Origin: Myxococcus stipitatus
Lineage (GTDB): Bacteria > Myxococcota > Myxococcia > Myxococcales > Myxococcaceae
Length of the DNA stretch: 64,000 nt
Assembly: GCF_038561935.1 (NCBI RefSeq)
Contig: NZ_CP102770.1
Location: 4,712,001 to 4,776,000, forward strand
Direction of reading: 5' to 3'
The translations under genes were made by a program, and so were the position numbers. Below the pieces are notes generated by a model. That model saw only the letters and a list, made by a program, of their open reading frames with translations, searched no databases and had not been told where the DNA came from. Shown here one piece after another: positions 8,895-17,458 of this stretch (its first letter is position 1; the number at the start of each line of letters is the position of its first letter).

Positions 8895-9608
8895 ATGACC
8901 TCTCTCGTCCAACCCGTGCGCGTCTTCATCGACCCTGTCGAGGGGACGCCCGCAGCAGTCGAAGCCCGCCGTTGGGTCTGGCCGCTTCTGATTCTCGCTC
9001 TCTGCGTGTCCGCCTCTGGGACGCTGTTTTCCCTGCGTTGGGACGCGGCCCCGGATGTCATCCGTGAGCTCCAGGCGTCCGGGGAGATGGCGACCATCTC
9101 CGAGGCCGACCTGACCGACAAGATCCAGACCACCACGCGCAAGGCGCTGGTGGGCGGCATCGCCAAGGGCGTCTTCGTGATGCCCATGACGGCGCTGCTC
9201 CTGGCGGCCATCCTCTGGGTCGTGTCGTGGCTGTTTGATCGCTCCACGAACTTCGAGAAGCTGATGTCCGTGGCCGCGTTGAGCCTGCTGCCCATCGCGC
9301 TGTACCACGCGGTCCTGGCTCTCTGTATCTCCGCGCAGCACACGCTGTCCGTGGCGCGCCTCGCGCAACTGGTGCCGTCGCACCTGGGCGCCCTCATGAC
9401 GGACCTGAGCCCGAAGATGGCGCGGGTCGCGTCCACCATGGACTTCTTCAACCTCTGGAGCACCGTGATTCTGGGATTGGGCTTCTCCGCCGCCACCGGC
9501 ATGAGCCGGGGGCGTGCGCTGCTGCTGGCGCTGGTGCTCTACGCGATGTTCGCGGGAGTGATGATGGTCGGTCTGCCGGGTGTGCAGATGGCGGGAGGTG
9601 GCCGATGA
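8895..9608 (+). CDS. Yip1-family integral membrane protein, first gene of efflux operon
   Basis: This 237-residue protein has about five hydrophobic segments: residues 29-47, a pair around 95-120, one near 135-155, one near 180-200 and a last one at about 205-230. This spacing and the short cytoplasmic N-terminus (about 28 residues) resemble the YIP1 (DUF1282-like) membrane family. It sits at the head of an operon: its stop overlaps the ATG of the TolC gene as ATGA, and every downstream gene of the exporter except the last overlaps its neighbour. A role in assembly or regulation of the exporter is inferred from position only. The ATG at 8895 gives a protein starting MTSLVQPVRVF; the much longer open frame upstream is antisense to the Clp-type gene and is not coding. 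Confidence 0.72.
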   Translation: MTSLVQPVRVFIDPVEGTPAAVEARRWVWPLLILALCVSASGTLFSLRWDAAPDVIRELQASGEMATISEADLTDKIQTTTRKALVGGIAKGVFVMPMTALLLAAILWVVSWLFDRSTNFEKLMSVAALSLLPIALYHAVLALCISAQHTLSVARLAQLVPSHLGALMTDLSPKMARVASTMDFFNLWSTVILGLGFSAATGMSRGRALLLALVLYAMFAGVMMVGLPGVQMAGGGR

Positions 9609-10939
9609 ACGCCCTCGTCGTCGTCGCGCTGCTCGCCGCCGCGCCGTCCTCCCCCATCACGCTGGAGGATGCCCGGAAGCAGGGGCGTCAGAGCACCACC
9701 GCGCTCCAGTCCATCCTCGACCTGGAGGTCGCCGAGGAGGACGTGCGCATCGCGCGCTCCTCGCTGCTGCCCCAGGTGTCGGTCAACGCCTACGCGGGCA
9801 AGCGCTGGATTGGCCGCCGCAACTCCTTCAGCCTGGTGACGGACCCCACCACCGGCCAGCCCGTGCAGATCCCCGTGGAGACGGAGCCGACGTCCACCGA
9901 GGACTACGACCTGGGCGCCACGCTGAGCCAGAGCGTCTACGACCGGAAGCTCTGGAAGCAGCTCGAGCAGAACGGCGTGCTGCGCGACGCGCAGAAGAGC
10001 CAGACGAAGGAGGAGGCGGACACGGCGGAGCTGGAGGCCGTCCGTCGCTTCTTCACGCTCTTCCGCACCCAGGCCAGCCGCCAGGTGCTCGAGGCCAACG
10101 TGAAGCGCAGCGAGGAGCAGCTCGACCGCGCCCACTCCATGTTCGAGGCGGGCCGCGTGGGCAAGGTCGAGGAGATCACCGCGAAGGTGAACCTGGGCAA
10201 TGACCGCATCACCCTGACCCAGTCCCTGAAGCAGCTGGCGACGGACCAGGCGCAGCTGGCGGTGTGGCTGACGCGTCCGGGCACCGAGGTGCTGGAGGCG
10301 GTGGACCCTGGCGTGCTCCAGCAGGAGCCCGCTCCCGCGCCCAGCATCGACGAGGCGGTGAAGGTCGCGCGCGAGCAGCGCCCGCTGCTCAAGGCCCGCG
10401 AGCTCCAGGTCCGCTCGGCGGAGATCGCTCGCGCCATCGCCCGCGCGGACTACATCCCCACGCTGTCGCTGGTGGGCATCTACTCTCGCCAGGGGCCGGA
10501 CGCGGAGGGCGTCTTCACCGAGCCTCGCATGCAGAACAACTTCATCGGCCGGCTCAACCTGGAATGGAACGTCTTCAACGGCTTCCGCACGCCCGCGCAG
10601 ACGCGGCGCGCCGAGGCGAGCATCCGCAAGGCGCAGCTCGCGCTGGAGCAGTCGGCCCGGGAGATTGAAGCGGAGGTCCGCACCTCCCACCAGTCGCTGG
10701 AGGCGCAGATTGTCGCCGCGCAGCAGGCGGCCGAGAACAAGGACGCCGCCGCCCAGGGCCTCCACCTGGCGGAGGAGCGCTTCCGCGCGGGTGCGGGCTC
10801 CACGCTGGAAGTCCGCGACGCGCAGCTCAAGTTGACGCAGGCGGAGCTCAGCTTGTTGCAGAACAGAATTGATGTCGAAATCGCTCGCTTCAGCTTGATG
10901 CGAGCCATGGGCGCCCTGAGCCCGGGAGAGACGAAATGA
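9605..10939 (+). CDS. TolC-family outer-membrane efflux protein
   Basis: This 444-residue protein has a short signal peptide (about 1-15) and then two related halves, each with a ...LLPQVSVNAYAG... or YIPTLSLVGIYSRQG strand motif followed by long amphipathic helices, as in TolC-type outer-membrane channels. The stretches SLLPQVSV and RADYIPTLSLV are typical of the family. It forms the outer-membrane exit duct for the adaptor and ABC proteins encoded next to it. It starts inside the stop of the Yip1-type gene (ATGA) and its own stop overlaps the start of the adaptor gene in the same way, so all are one transcript. Length is normal for the family (about 420-480). Confidence 0.92.
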   Translation: MNALVVVALLAAAPSSPITLEDARKQGRQSTTALQSILDLEVAEEDVRIARSSLLPQVSVNAYAGKRWIGRRNSFSLVTDPTTGQPVQIPVETEPTSTEDYDLGATLSQSVYDRKLWKQLEQNGVLRDAQKSQTKEEADTAELEAVRRFFTLFRTQASRQVLEANVKRSEEQLDRAHSMFEAGRVGKVEEITAKVNLGNDRITLTQSLKQLATDQAQLAVWLTRPGTEVLEAVDPGVLQQEPAPAPSIDEAVKVAREQRPLLKARELQVRSAEIARAIARADYIPTLSLVGIYSRQGPDAEGVFTEPRMQNNFIGRLNLEWNVFNGFRTPAQTRRAEASIRKAQLALEQSAREIEAEVRTSHQSLEAQIVAAQQAAENKDAAAQGLHLAEERFRAGAGSTLEVRDAQLKLTQAELSLLQNRIDVEIARFSLMRAMGALSPGETK

Positions 10940-12204
10940 AGTGGTGGAAGGGTGCGATCGCGGGTGCGTTGTTCCTCGGTGCTGCGGCCATCACGGTCGG
11001 GGGGCTGAAGGAGCGTCCTCCTCCGTCGCAGGAGGTGCAGATCTCCAAGGCACGCAAGGGCTCCATCACCCGCACCATCACCGGTGCGGGCAAGGTGCAG
11101 GCGGCGACGACGGTGAAGATCTCCTCCAGCCTCTCCGGAGACCTGGTGGAGCTGCTCGTCAAGGACGGCGACCCGGTGAAGAAGGGCCAGGTGCTGGGGC
11201 GCATCGACAAGCGCATCTACGAGGCCTCGCTGAAGCAGGCGGTGGCGTCGCAGAACGCGGCGCGCGCCGACGCCCAGGTGGCGGAAGTCGAGGTCAACCG
11301 CACCACGCAGGAGCTGGCGCGGGTGGAGGGGCTGGCGACGAAGGGGCTCGCGTCCGCGTCCGAGGTGGACATCGCGAAGGCCTCCAAGAACTCGGCGGAG
11401 GCGCGGCTGGCCTCCTCGCGTCAGTTGCTGGCGCGCACCGTGGCCGTCGTGGAGCAGCAGCAGACGGACCTGTCCAAGACGACGCTCCTGTCGCCCATCG
11501 ACGGCAACGTCATCGAGCTGTCGCGCGAGGTCGGTGAGCGCGTGCGTGGCTCGGAGCTCGCCGAGGACGTGGTGATGACCATCGCCGCGCTCTCCGCGAT
11601 GGAGGTGAAGTTCGAGGTGGGTGAGCACGAGGTGGTCCACCTCAAGCCGGGCCAGCCCGCGGACGTGACGCTGGACGCGCTCGAGGGCCAGACGTTCCAG
11701 GGCTCCGTGGTGGAGATTGCCCAGAAGGCGCTCATCAAGAACGCGGGGACGGAGGCCGAGGTGACCAGCTTCCCCGTCACCGTGGCGCTGGACATGCGTC
11801 CGCCGGGCGTGCTGCCGGGCATGAGCGCGGAGGCTCGCATCTCCGCGGAGACGCGCAACGACGTGGTCCTGGTTCCCATCCAGGCCGTGACGGTCCGCGC
11901 GGAGCGCACGCTGCCGGACTACAAGGAGCCGGTGGAGGGCGCCACGCTCAAGGCCAAGCGCACGGAGACGCTCGCCAAGGTGGTCTTCGTGGTGGACGCC
12001 GAGAACAAGGCGCAGGTGCGGCGGGTCCAGACGGGCATCGCCTCCGACACGGAGCTGGAGATCCTCTCCGGCCTGTCCGATGGGGACCGCGTGGTGGAGG
12101 GGCCGTACCGCACGCTGTCGAAGGAACTCAACAACGGAGACAACGTGCAGGAGCCCCAGCAGGGTGAGGGCCCGGGCGCGTCGAAGGGCGGGCGGAAGTC
12201 GTGA
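10936..12204 (+). CDS. MacA/HlyD-like periplasmic adaptor subunit
   Basis: This 422-residue protein has one N-terminal membrane anchor (about 5-24), then the lipoyl/barrel-sandwich halves typical of membrane-fusion proteins ([34 protein letters not shown] is the first half; [20 protein letters not shown] the second), separated by a coiled-coil hairpin (about 100-180) of alternating Ala/Glu/Lys. A beta-barrel and a membrane-proximal domain ([18 protein letters not shown]) follow. It bridges the inner-membrane ABC transporter and the TolC channel across the periplasm. The C-terminal 15 residues are Gly/Glu/Lys-rich. Both ends overlap neighbouring genes by four bases. It is most like the MacA subgroup because it is paired with MacB-type ABC genes. 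Confidence 0.9.
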   Translation: MKWWKGAIAGALFLGAAAITVGGLKERPPPSQEVQISKARKGSITRTITGAGKVQAATTVKISSSLSGDLVELLVKDGDPVKKGQVLGRIDKRIYEASLKQAVASQNAARADAQVAEVEVNRTTQELARVEGLATKGLASASEVDIAKASKNSAEARLASSRQLLARTVAVVEQQQTDLSKTTLLSPIDGNVIELSREVGERVRGSELAEDVVMTIAALSAMEVKFEVGEHEVVHLKPGQPADVTLDALEGQTFQGSVVEIAQKALIKNAGTEAEVTSFPVTVALDMRPPGVLPGMSAEARISAETRNDVVLVPIQAVTVRAERTLPDYKEPVEGATLKAKRTETLAKVVFVVDAENKAQVRRVQTGIASDTELEILSGLSDGDRVVEGPYRTLSKELNNGDNVQEPQQGEGPGASKGGRKS

Positions 12205-12956
12205 GTGACGGCAGCGGCGCCGGCGCGGGCCGGCTCATCCAGGTGGACAACATCACCCGCGTGTTCCATGTCGGTGGCGAGGAAGTGCGGGCGCTGCGCG
12301 GTGTGAGCTTCGGCATCAGCCGGGGAGAGTGGGTGGCCATCATCGGCCAGTCCGGCTCTGGCAAGAGCACGATGATGAACGTGCTGGGCTGCCTGGATAC
12401 GCCCACCAGCGGCCGCTACATGCTCAACGGCAAGGACGTGTCGCGCATGAGCGACGACGAGCTGGCCGTCATCCGCAACGTGGAGATCGGCTTCATCTTC
12501 CAGACGTTCCAGCTCCTGCCCAAGGAGACGGCGCTGGCCAACGTGGAGCTGCCCCTGGTGTACCGGGGCATCCCGGCGAAGGAGCGGCGGGCGAAGGCGA
12601 AGGCGGCGCTGGACAAGGTGCAGCTCACGCACCGCATGCACCACCGGCCCAACGAGCTGTCCGGCGGTCAGCGTCAGCGCGTGGCCATTGCCCGCGCGCT
12701 GGTGTCGGAGCCGTCCATGCTCCTGGCGGACGAGCCCACGGGCAACCTGGACTCGGCGACGGGCGAGGAGATCGTCCGGCTCTTCGAGCAGCTCCACCAG
12801 GCGGGCCACACGCTGGTGCTCGTCACGCACGAGCCCAAGCTGGCGGCGCGCTGCCCGCGGGCCATCCGGTTGAGCGACGGAGAGATTGTCGCCGACGGGC
12901 CGGGGCGCGAGGTGGCGCTGGGCAACGCCGCGGCGTTGGCGGCGGGGGGCGCATGA
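12201..12956 (+). CDS. MacB/LolD-type ABC transporter ATP-binding protein
   Basis: This 251-residue protein has all ABC ATPase motifs: Walker [10 protein letters not shown] (49-57), Q-loop [10 protein letters not shown], signature LSGGQRQR (153-160), Walker [12 protein letters not shown] (174-184) and the switch histidine in VTHEP. The phrase TLVLVTHEP and the position of GNLD are those of the MacB/LolD/FtsE subgroup, which works with FtsX-type permeases. It starts with GTG inside the stop of the adaptor gene (GTGA overlap). In contrast to E. coli MacB, ATPase and permease are separate polypeptides here. It hydrolyses ATP at the inner membrane to drive export through the adaptor and TolC. Confidence 0.94.
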   Translation: MSDGSGAGAGRLIQVDNITRVFHVGGEEVRALRGVSFGISRGEWVAIIGQSGSGKSTMMNVLGCLDTPTSGRYMLNGKDVSRMSDDELAVIRNVEIGFIFQTFQLLPKETALANVELPLVYRGIPAKERRAKAKAALDKVQLTHRMHHRPNELSGGQRQRVAIARALVSEPSMLLADEPTGNLDSATGEEIVRLFEQLHQAGHTLVLVTHEPKLAARCPRAIRLSDGEIVADGPGREVALGNAAALAAGGA

Positions 12957-14191
12957 AGTCACGCACAGGACTTCGGGTGGATGTCCTGGAGGGGGCGCGC
13001 ATCGCGGTGTTCTCGCTGCGCGCCAACCGTCTGCGCACGGTGCTGACCACGATGGGCATTGGAATCGGTGTGGCCACGCTGCTGGCCATCATCGGCATCA
13101 TCCAGGGCCTCAACACGTCCTTCCACCGGCAGCTGGCCACGTTCGGCGCGAACACGCTCTACGTGTCCAAGTTCCCGTGGATCATCAAGGGCGACTGGTG
13201 GAAGTACCGCAACCGGAAGAACTTCACCCTGGAGCAGCTGCCTCGCCTGCGCGCCATGGCGCCCTTCATCACCGCGATGTCGCCTTCGGTGTCGCGCATG
13301 TCGGACGTGTCCTACGGCGGCGAGCAGGTCTCGACGGTGCGCATCCAGGGCGTGAATCACGAGTACCTGACCATCGCGGGCTACGACATCACCTCGGGCC
13401 GCTACATCACGGAGGCGGACGAGGAGGTGACGCGGCCCGTGGCCGTCATCGGCGCCGACGTGGCGGACCGGCTCTTTCCCGGCATCAGCCCGCTGGGGCG
13501 GAGCATCCGCGTGGACAACCGCTCATTCCAGGTGGTGGGCACGCTGAGTCGCAAGGGGAAGATGGTCAACGAGAGCATGGACCTGCTCGTGCTCATCCCC
13601 TTCAAGACCTTCTACGCCAACTTCGGCAAGGGCCGTCCGTTCGAGATAGCGATGGCGGTGGGCGACGCGTCCCAGGTCGGGATGGCGGAGGACCAGCTCA
13701 TCGGCATCCTGCGGCGCTTGCGAGGGACGGAGCCGGGCGAGCCGGACGACTTCAACATCAACAAGCCGTCGATGATGGCGCAGACCTACGCCCAGCTCAC
13801 TGGCGCGCTGTATGGCGTGGCGGTGGGCGTGGGCCTCATCACGTTGTTGGTGGGCGGCATCGGCATCATGAACATCATGCTGGTGTCGGTGCGTGAGCGG
13901 ACGCGGGAGATAGGCGTCCGGCGTGCGCTGGGGGCGCGCAAGCGCACCATCGTCATCCAGTTCTTGATGGAGGCGGCCAGCGTGTCCGCGGTGGGAGGCC
14001 TGCTGGGAACGACCGTGGGGTTGGGCACGGCGAAGGTCGTGTCACTCATCACCCCCCTGGCGGCGGACGTGCAGGCGTCCACCATCCTTGGCGGCGTGTT
14101 CTTCGCGGCCATGGTGGGGCTGCTGTTCGGCATCTGGCCGGCGGCGCGCGCGGCGAACCTGGACCCGGTCGAAGCACTCCGGTACGAGTGA
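12953..14191 (+). CDS. MacB/FtsX-type ABC permease, copy 1
   Basis: This 412-residue protein has one N-terminal membrane segment (about 25-50, [19 protein letters not shown]), a large periplasmic MacB core domain of about 220 residues, and three C-terminal segments around 280-305, 330-355 and 370-395, ending in the FtsX signature [17 protein letters not shown]. The phrase [29 protein letters not shown] is the family hallmark. ATG 12953 overlaps the ATPase stop (ATGA); a longer upstream frame is antisense-like shadow over the ATPase gene and was rejected. It forms the inner-membrane channel or mechanotransmission unit, probably as a heterodimer with the next gene. Confidence 0.92.
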   Translation: MKSRTGLRVDVLEGARIAVFSLRANRLRTVLTTMGIGIGVATLLAIIGIIQGLNTSFHRQLATFGANTLYVSKFPWIIKGDWWKYRNRKNFTLEQLPRLRAMAPFITAMSPSVSRMSDVSYGGEQVSTVRIQGVNHEYLTIAGYDITSGRYITEADEEVTRPVAVIGADVADRLFPGISPLGRSIRVDNRSFQVVGTLSRKGKMVNESMDLLVLIPFKTFYANFGKGRPFEIAMAVGDASQVGMAEDQLIGILRRLRGTEPGEPDDFNINKPSMMAQTYAQLTGALYGVAVGVGLITLLVGGIGIMNIMLVSVRERTREIGVRRALGARKRTIVIQFLMEAASVSAVGGLLGTTVGLGTAKVVSLITPLAADVQASTILGGVFFAAMVGLLFGIWPAARAANLDPVEALRYE

Positions 14192-14195
14192 GCCG

Positions 14196-15428
14196 ATGCG
14201 AGCCTTCCTGGACAATCTGCGGCTGGCGCTCGGCACGTTCCTGGGCAACCCGCTGCGCTCCCTCCTGACGCTGTTGGGCATCGTGATTGGCGTGGCCACC
14301 GTCATCACGATGATGGGGCTCATCGAGGGCCTGCGCACGAAGGTCAACCGGGACCTGGGGCAATTGGGGGCGCACACCTTCCAGCTGACCAAGTGGCCCT
14401 CGGGTGGGTTCGGGCGCTTCAACTGGGCGAAGTTCGCCAAGCGCCAGGACTTCGGCATGGAGGACGTGCGCGCCATCGAGGAGCTGTGTCCCTCGGTCGG
14501 CGTGGTGTCGCCGATGGATGACCAGGGCGGGCAGAAGGTGGGCTCGGCGAGCGCGGAGACGCGTCCGTCGGTGCGCATCATCGGCGCGTCCACGAAGTAC
14601 CCCATCACCAGCGGCGTGTCGGTGCAGTCCGGCCGCTTCTTCAACGAGGTGGAGGGCCTGGATGGCCGCCACGTCGTGCTCCTGGGCGTGGATGTGGCGG
14701 ACGCGCTGTTCCCTGGCATCGACCCGGTGGGCTTCGAGGTGCGGCTGAAGGGTCGGCCGTTCCGGGTGATTGGCGTGCTCCAGCGGCGCGGCAGCTTCCT
14801 GGGCATGGTGAGCATGGACAACCAGGCCATCATCCCGCTGCGCGTGTTCCAGCAGCTCTACGGCAAGCAGCGCTCGCTGGACATCGACATCCAGGCGAAG
14901 GACCCGTCCCTGTTCCGCAAGGCGCAGGACGAGGTGACGACGCTGATGCGCAGGCACCGCGGCGTCGAGGGAGACGCGCCCAACGACTTCGAGATCCACA
15001 CCAACGAGTCGGTGACGGCGTCCTTCAACCAGCTCTCGCAGGTCATCACCATCGCCGGCATCGGGGTGTGCCTGCTGTCGCTGGTGGTGGGCGGCATCGG
15101 CATCCTCAACATCATGCTGGTGTCGGTGATGGAGCGCACGCGCGAGATTGGTGTGCGCAAGGCGCTGGGCGCCAAGCGGCGGCGCATCCTGGGGCAGTTC
15201 GCCACGGAGGCCGTGCTGCTGGCGCTCCTGGGCGGCGCGCTGGGCGTGGGCCTGGGCTTCGGCCTGGTGTTCCTGGGGGACTGGATGGTGGGGTTCCCCA
15301 TGTCCGTGCCGCCCTGGGCGGTGGCGCTGGCGCTGTCGATGAGCTGCGGGGTGGGGCTGTTGTTCGGCATCTATCCGGCCGCTCGCGCGTCGAAGCTCGA
15401 CCCCGTCGAGGCGATGCGCAACGAGTAG
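14196..15428 (+). CDS. MacB/FtsX-type ABC permease, copy 2
   Basis: This 410-residue protein has the same architecture as its upstream neighbour: one N-terminal membrane segment (LLTLLGIVIGVATVITMMGL), a periplasmic MacB core domain, three C-terminal segments, and the endings [30 protein letters not shown] and PAARASKLDPVEAMRNE. It follows copy 1 by four bases. The two are paralogues that have clearly diverged in the periplasmic part, which suggests a heterodimeric permease and a specific cargo. It is the last gene of the operon; a GC-rich hairpin follows. Cargo cannot be deduced: members of this group export macrolides, lipopeptides, siderophores or toxins. Confidence 0.92.
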   Translation: MRAFLDNLRLALGTFLGNPLRSLLTLLGIVIGVATVITMMGLIEGLRTKVNRDLGQLGAHTFQLTKWPSGGFGRFNWAKFAKRQDFGMEDVRAIEELCPSVGVVSPMDDQGGQKVGSASAETRPSVRIIGASTKYPITSGVSVQSGRFFNEVEGLDGRHVVLLGVDVADALFPGIDPVGFEVRLKGRPFRVIGVLQRRGSFLGMVSMDNQAIIPLRVFQQLYGKQRSLDIDIQAKDPSLFRKAQDEVTTLMRRHRGVEGDAPNDFEIHTNESVTASFNQLSQVITIAGIGVCLLSLVVGGIGILNIMLVSVMERTREIGVRKALGAKRRRILGQFATEAVLLALLGGALGVGLGFGLVFLGDWMVGFPMSVPPWAVALALSMSCGVGLLFGIYPAARASKLDPVEAMRNE

Positions 15429-15451
15429 TTCCATCCGGACCCAGGTTGCCT

Positions 15452-15478
15452 CCCTCCCCGGACTCCATTAGGGGAGGG
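15452..15478 (+). terminator. Hairpin after efflux operon
   Basis: CCCTCCCC (15452-15459) pairs exactly with GGGGAGGG (15471-15478) around an 11-base loop, 24 bases after the last permease stop. There is no T-run, as is usual in such GC-rich genomes. It may end the efflux transcript before the cysteine-synthase-type gene at 15506. Confidence 0.5.
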
Positions 15479-15505
15479 GGCGCACGCGACGAGGGACGGA
15501 TACAC

Positions 15506-16510
15506 ATGGCGCCACGCATTGGCTCGCTCTGGGACTCGGTGGGCAACACGCCGTTGCTTCGCATCAACTCGCTCAGCCGGCTCACCGGCTGCGAGATCCT
15601 GGCGAAGGCGGAGTTCATGAACCCTGGCGGCAGCATCAAGGACCGCGCCGCCAAGGGGATGATTCGACGCGCGGAGGAGGAGGGGCTGCTCAAGCCGGGC
15701 GGCACCATCGTGGAGGGCACCGCGGGCAACACGGGCATCGGCCTGGGCCTGCTGGGCCGCGAGCGGGGCTACCGCGTCGTGGTGACGATGCCGGACAACC
15801 AGGCGCGCGAGAAGTACGAGTACCTGGAGGCCATGGGCGTGGAGGTCCGCAAGGTGCCGCCCGTCCCGTTCGCCAACCCCGCCCACTTCTTCCACCAGGC
15901 GCGCGCGTTGTCGGAGCAGCACGGCTGGTTCTGGGCGAACCAGTTCGAGAACACGGCCAACGGCGACTTCCACTACGAGACGACGGGCCCCGAGATCTGG
16001 GAGCAGTGCGAGGGGAAGGTGGACGTGCTCGTCGCCTCCGTCGGCAGTGGCGGGACGATGTCGGGCGTCAGCCGCTTCCTCAAGGAGAAGAACCCCTCGC
16101 TGCGCGTCGTGCTGGTGGATCCGCCGGGCTCGGGCCTCTACAGCTTCGTGCGCGAGGGCAAGCTGGAGTCGACGGGCTCCTCCATCACCGAGGGCATCGG
16201 CATCATGCGCCTGACGGCCAACTTCAATGCGGCCCGCGTGGACGAGGCCATGCGCCTGGGGGACGGAGAGATGCTCGACATGCTCTACCACCTGGCCCGG
16301 GAGGACGCGCTGGTGGTGGGCACCTCCGCGGCGCTCAACGCCCGCGCGGCCTATGACCTGGCCCGTCAGAACGTGGGCCGGGGCCTGCGCATCGTCACCT
16401 TCCTCTGCGACCACGGAAGCCGCTACGCCTCCAAGGTGTTCAACGCGGACTTCCTCGCGACCAAGCAGCTCCAGGTGAAGCCGCTGCCCACGGGGCGCTT
16501 CGCTCGCTGA
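15506..16510 (+). CDS. PLP-dependent cysteine synthase family protein
   Basis: This 334-residue fold-type II PLP enzyme has the lysine motif NPGGSIKDRAA (Lys45 is the expected Schiff-base residue), the substrate-binding loop GTAGNTGIG (71-79) and the phosphate-binding loop SVGSGGTMSG. Classical CysK/CysM have TSGNTG in the substrate loop, so this protein belongs to the cysteine-synthase-like group related to yeast Mcy1, whose substrate is not certain. It would use O-acetylserine or a related amino acid and sulfide or another nucleophile. The ATG at 15506 is preceded by GAGGGACGG at good spacing. It stands apart from the exporter operon behind a hairpin and converges on the next gene. I therefore give no cysK symbol. 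Confidence 0.85.
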   Translation: MAPRIGSLWDSVGNTPLLRINSLSRLTGCEILAKAEFMNPGGSIKDRAAKGMIRRAEEEGLLKPGGTIVEGTAGNTGIGLGLLGRERGYRVVVTMPDNQAREKYEYLEAMGVEVRKVPPVPFANPAHFFHQARALSEQHGWFWANQFENTANGDFHYETTGPEIWEQCEGKVDVLVASVGSGGTMSGVSRFLKEKNPSLRVVLVDPPGSGLYSFVREGKLESTGSSITEGIGIMRLTANFNAARVDEAMRLGDGEMLDMLYHLAREDALVVGTSAALNARAAYDLARQNVGRGLRIVTFLCDHGSRYASKVFNADFLATKQLQVKPLPTGRFAR

Positions 16511-16544
16511 GCCACGACCGAACGGATGCCCCAGCCGGGTCCCG

Positions 16545-17258
16545 TCAGTGAGGATGGGTGAAGCGGCTGGGCTCCTGGAGGGACGGGTCCGCGAACATCT
16601 TCCGGAAGACGTAGTAGTCGGCGGAGCGCGTCCACTCGGTGCGCTTGGGCAGCTCCACCGTGGCCGGGGCCCGCTCCGCCTTCGAGGGAACCAGGTATGC
16701 GTCCAGCGACTGGTCGCTGAAGGTGTACGTGCCCTGTTCCTCGTTCACCACGGCGATGAGCTCCAGGGTCTCGTCGGTGGCGGCCTCGGCCGCGTCGCCG
16801 TGGTGGTCGTTCGTCACCAGCAGGCCGCCCACCTTCAGGTACTTGCCGCACGTGCGGGAGATGCCGCCGGCATACAGCGCGAGGAGCAGGTCGAAGCTCT
16901 CGTCGAGCACGGGGATGGGCTGCGTGTAGTCCTGCGAGACGAAGCGCACCTGCGGACGCTGCTCATACTTCTGCCGCGAGCCAATCTTGCGCAGCACCCC
17001 GTCCCGGTTGGCGAAGAAGCCGCGCGCCAGGTCATTGCGGTCCACGTAGACGACGTCCTGGAAGAAGAACGAAGGGGTGATGTGCACGAAGCACCCCGGA
17101 TACAGCACGGTGTTCACCGAGACGAAGCGCTCGCGCAGCAACTGGAAGAGACCCGCGCGCTCGAGCTGATGCTCCACCACGAAGCCTTGATAGATCTCCT
17201 CGACTCTCTCCATTTGCTCGATTTGAGCCGTTTTCTGGAGCGCCGTACAACTTTGCAT
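16545..17258 (-). CDS. Unknown protein, possibly a Rossmann/methyltransferase-like fold
   Basis: I do not recognise this 237-residue protein with certainty. The stretch VNTVLYPGCFVHITPSFFFQDVVYVDRND has the shape of the SAM-binding motif I plus acidic residue of class I methyltransferases, and SFDLLLALYAG followed by KYLKVGGLLVTNDHHGD fits motifs IV and V (a strand, then the 'lkpGG.lv.nd' turn). The glycines of motif I are mostly missing, so SAM binding is doubtful. No signal peptide or membrane segment is present. Start is uncertain: ATG 17258 gives 237 residues, ATG 17213 (MERVEEIYQGF) gives 222 and neither has a strong ribosome-binding site. It is divergent from the CreD-like gene across 200 bases. 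Confidence 0.6.
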   Translation of the reverse strand: MQSCTALQKTAQIEQMERVEEIYQGFVVEHQLERAGLFQLLRERFVSVNTVLYPGCFVHITPSFFFQDVVYVDRNDLARGFFANRDGVLRKIGSRQKYEQRPQVRFVSQDYTQPIPVLDESFDLLLALYAGGISRTCGKYLKVGGLLVTNDHHGDAAEAATDETLELIAVVNEEQGTYTFSDQSLDAYLVPSKAERAPATVELPKRTEWTRSADYYVFRKMFADPSLQEPSRFTHPH

Positions 17259-17458
17259 CCGTCGAGTGAAACAGCGGTGCTCGTGGGCGGAAAGTCACAG
17301 CCAGGACGGCAGCCATTGCCTGGGTCAACTTTGTCGCATTGAGAAGACATGGGGTGTGCGGAGCCCCACCCGTGTCTGCACCAAATCCGCACAAACATTC
17401 CTCGGGAGGTGCACGAGCGAGTCATTCGGGTTGCACACCGCGGGCGCAGTCTGGGGCC

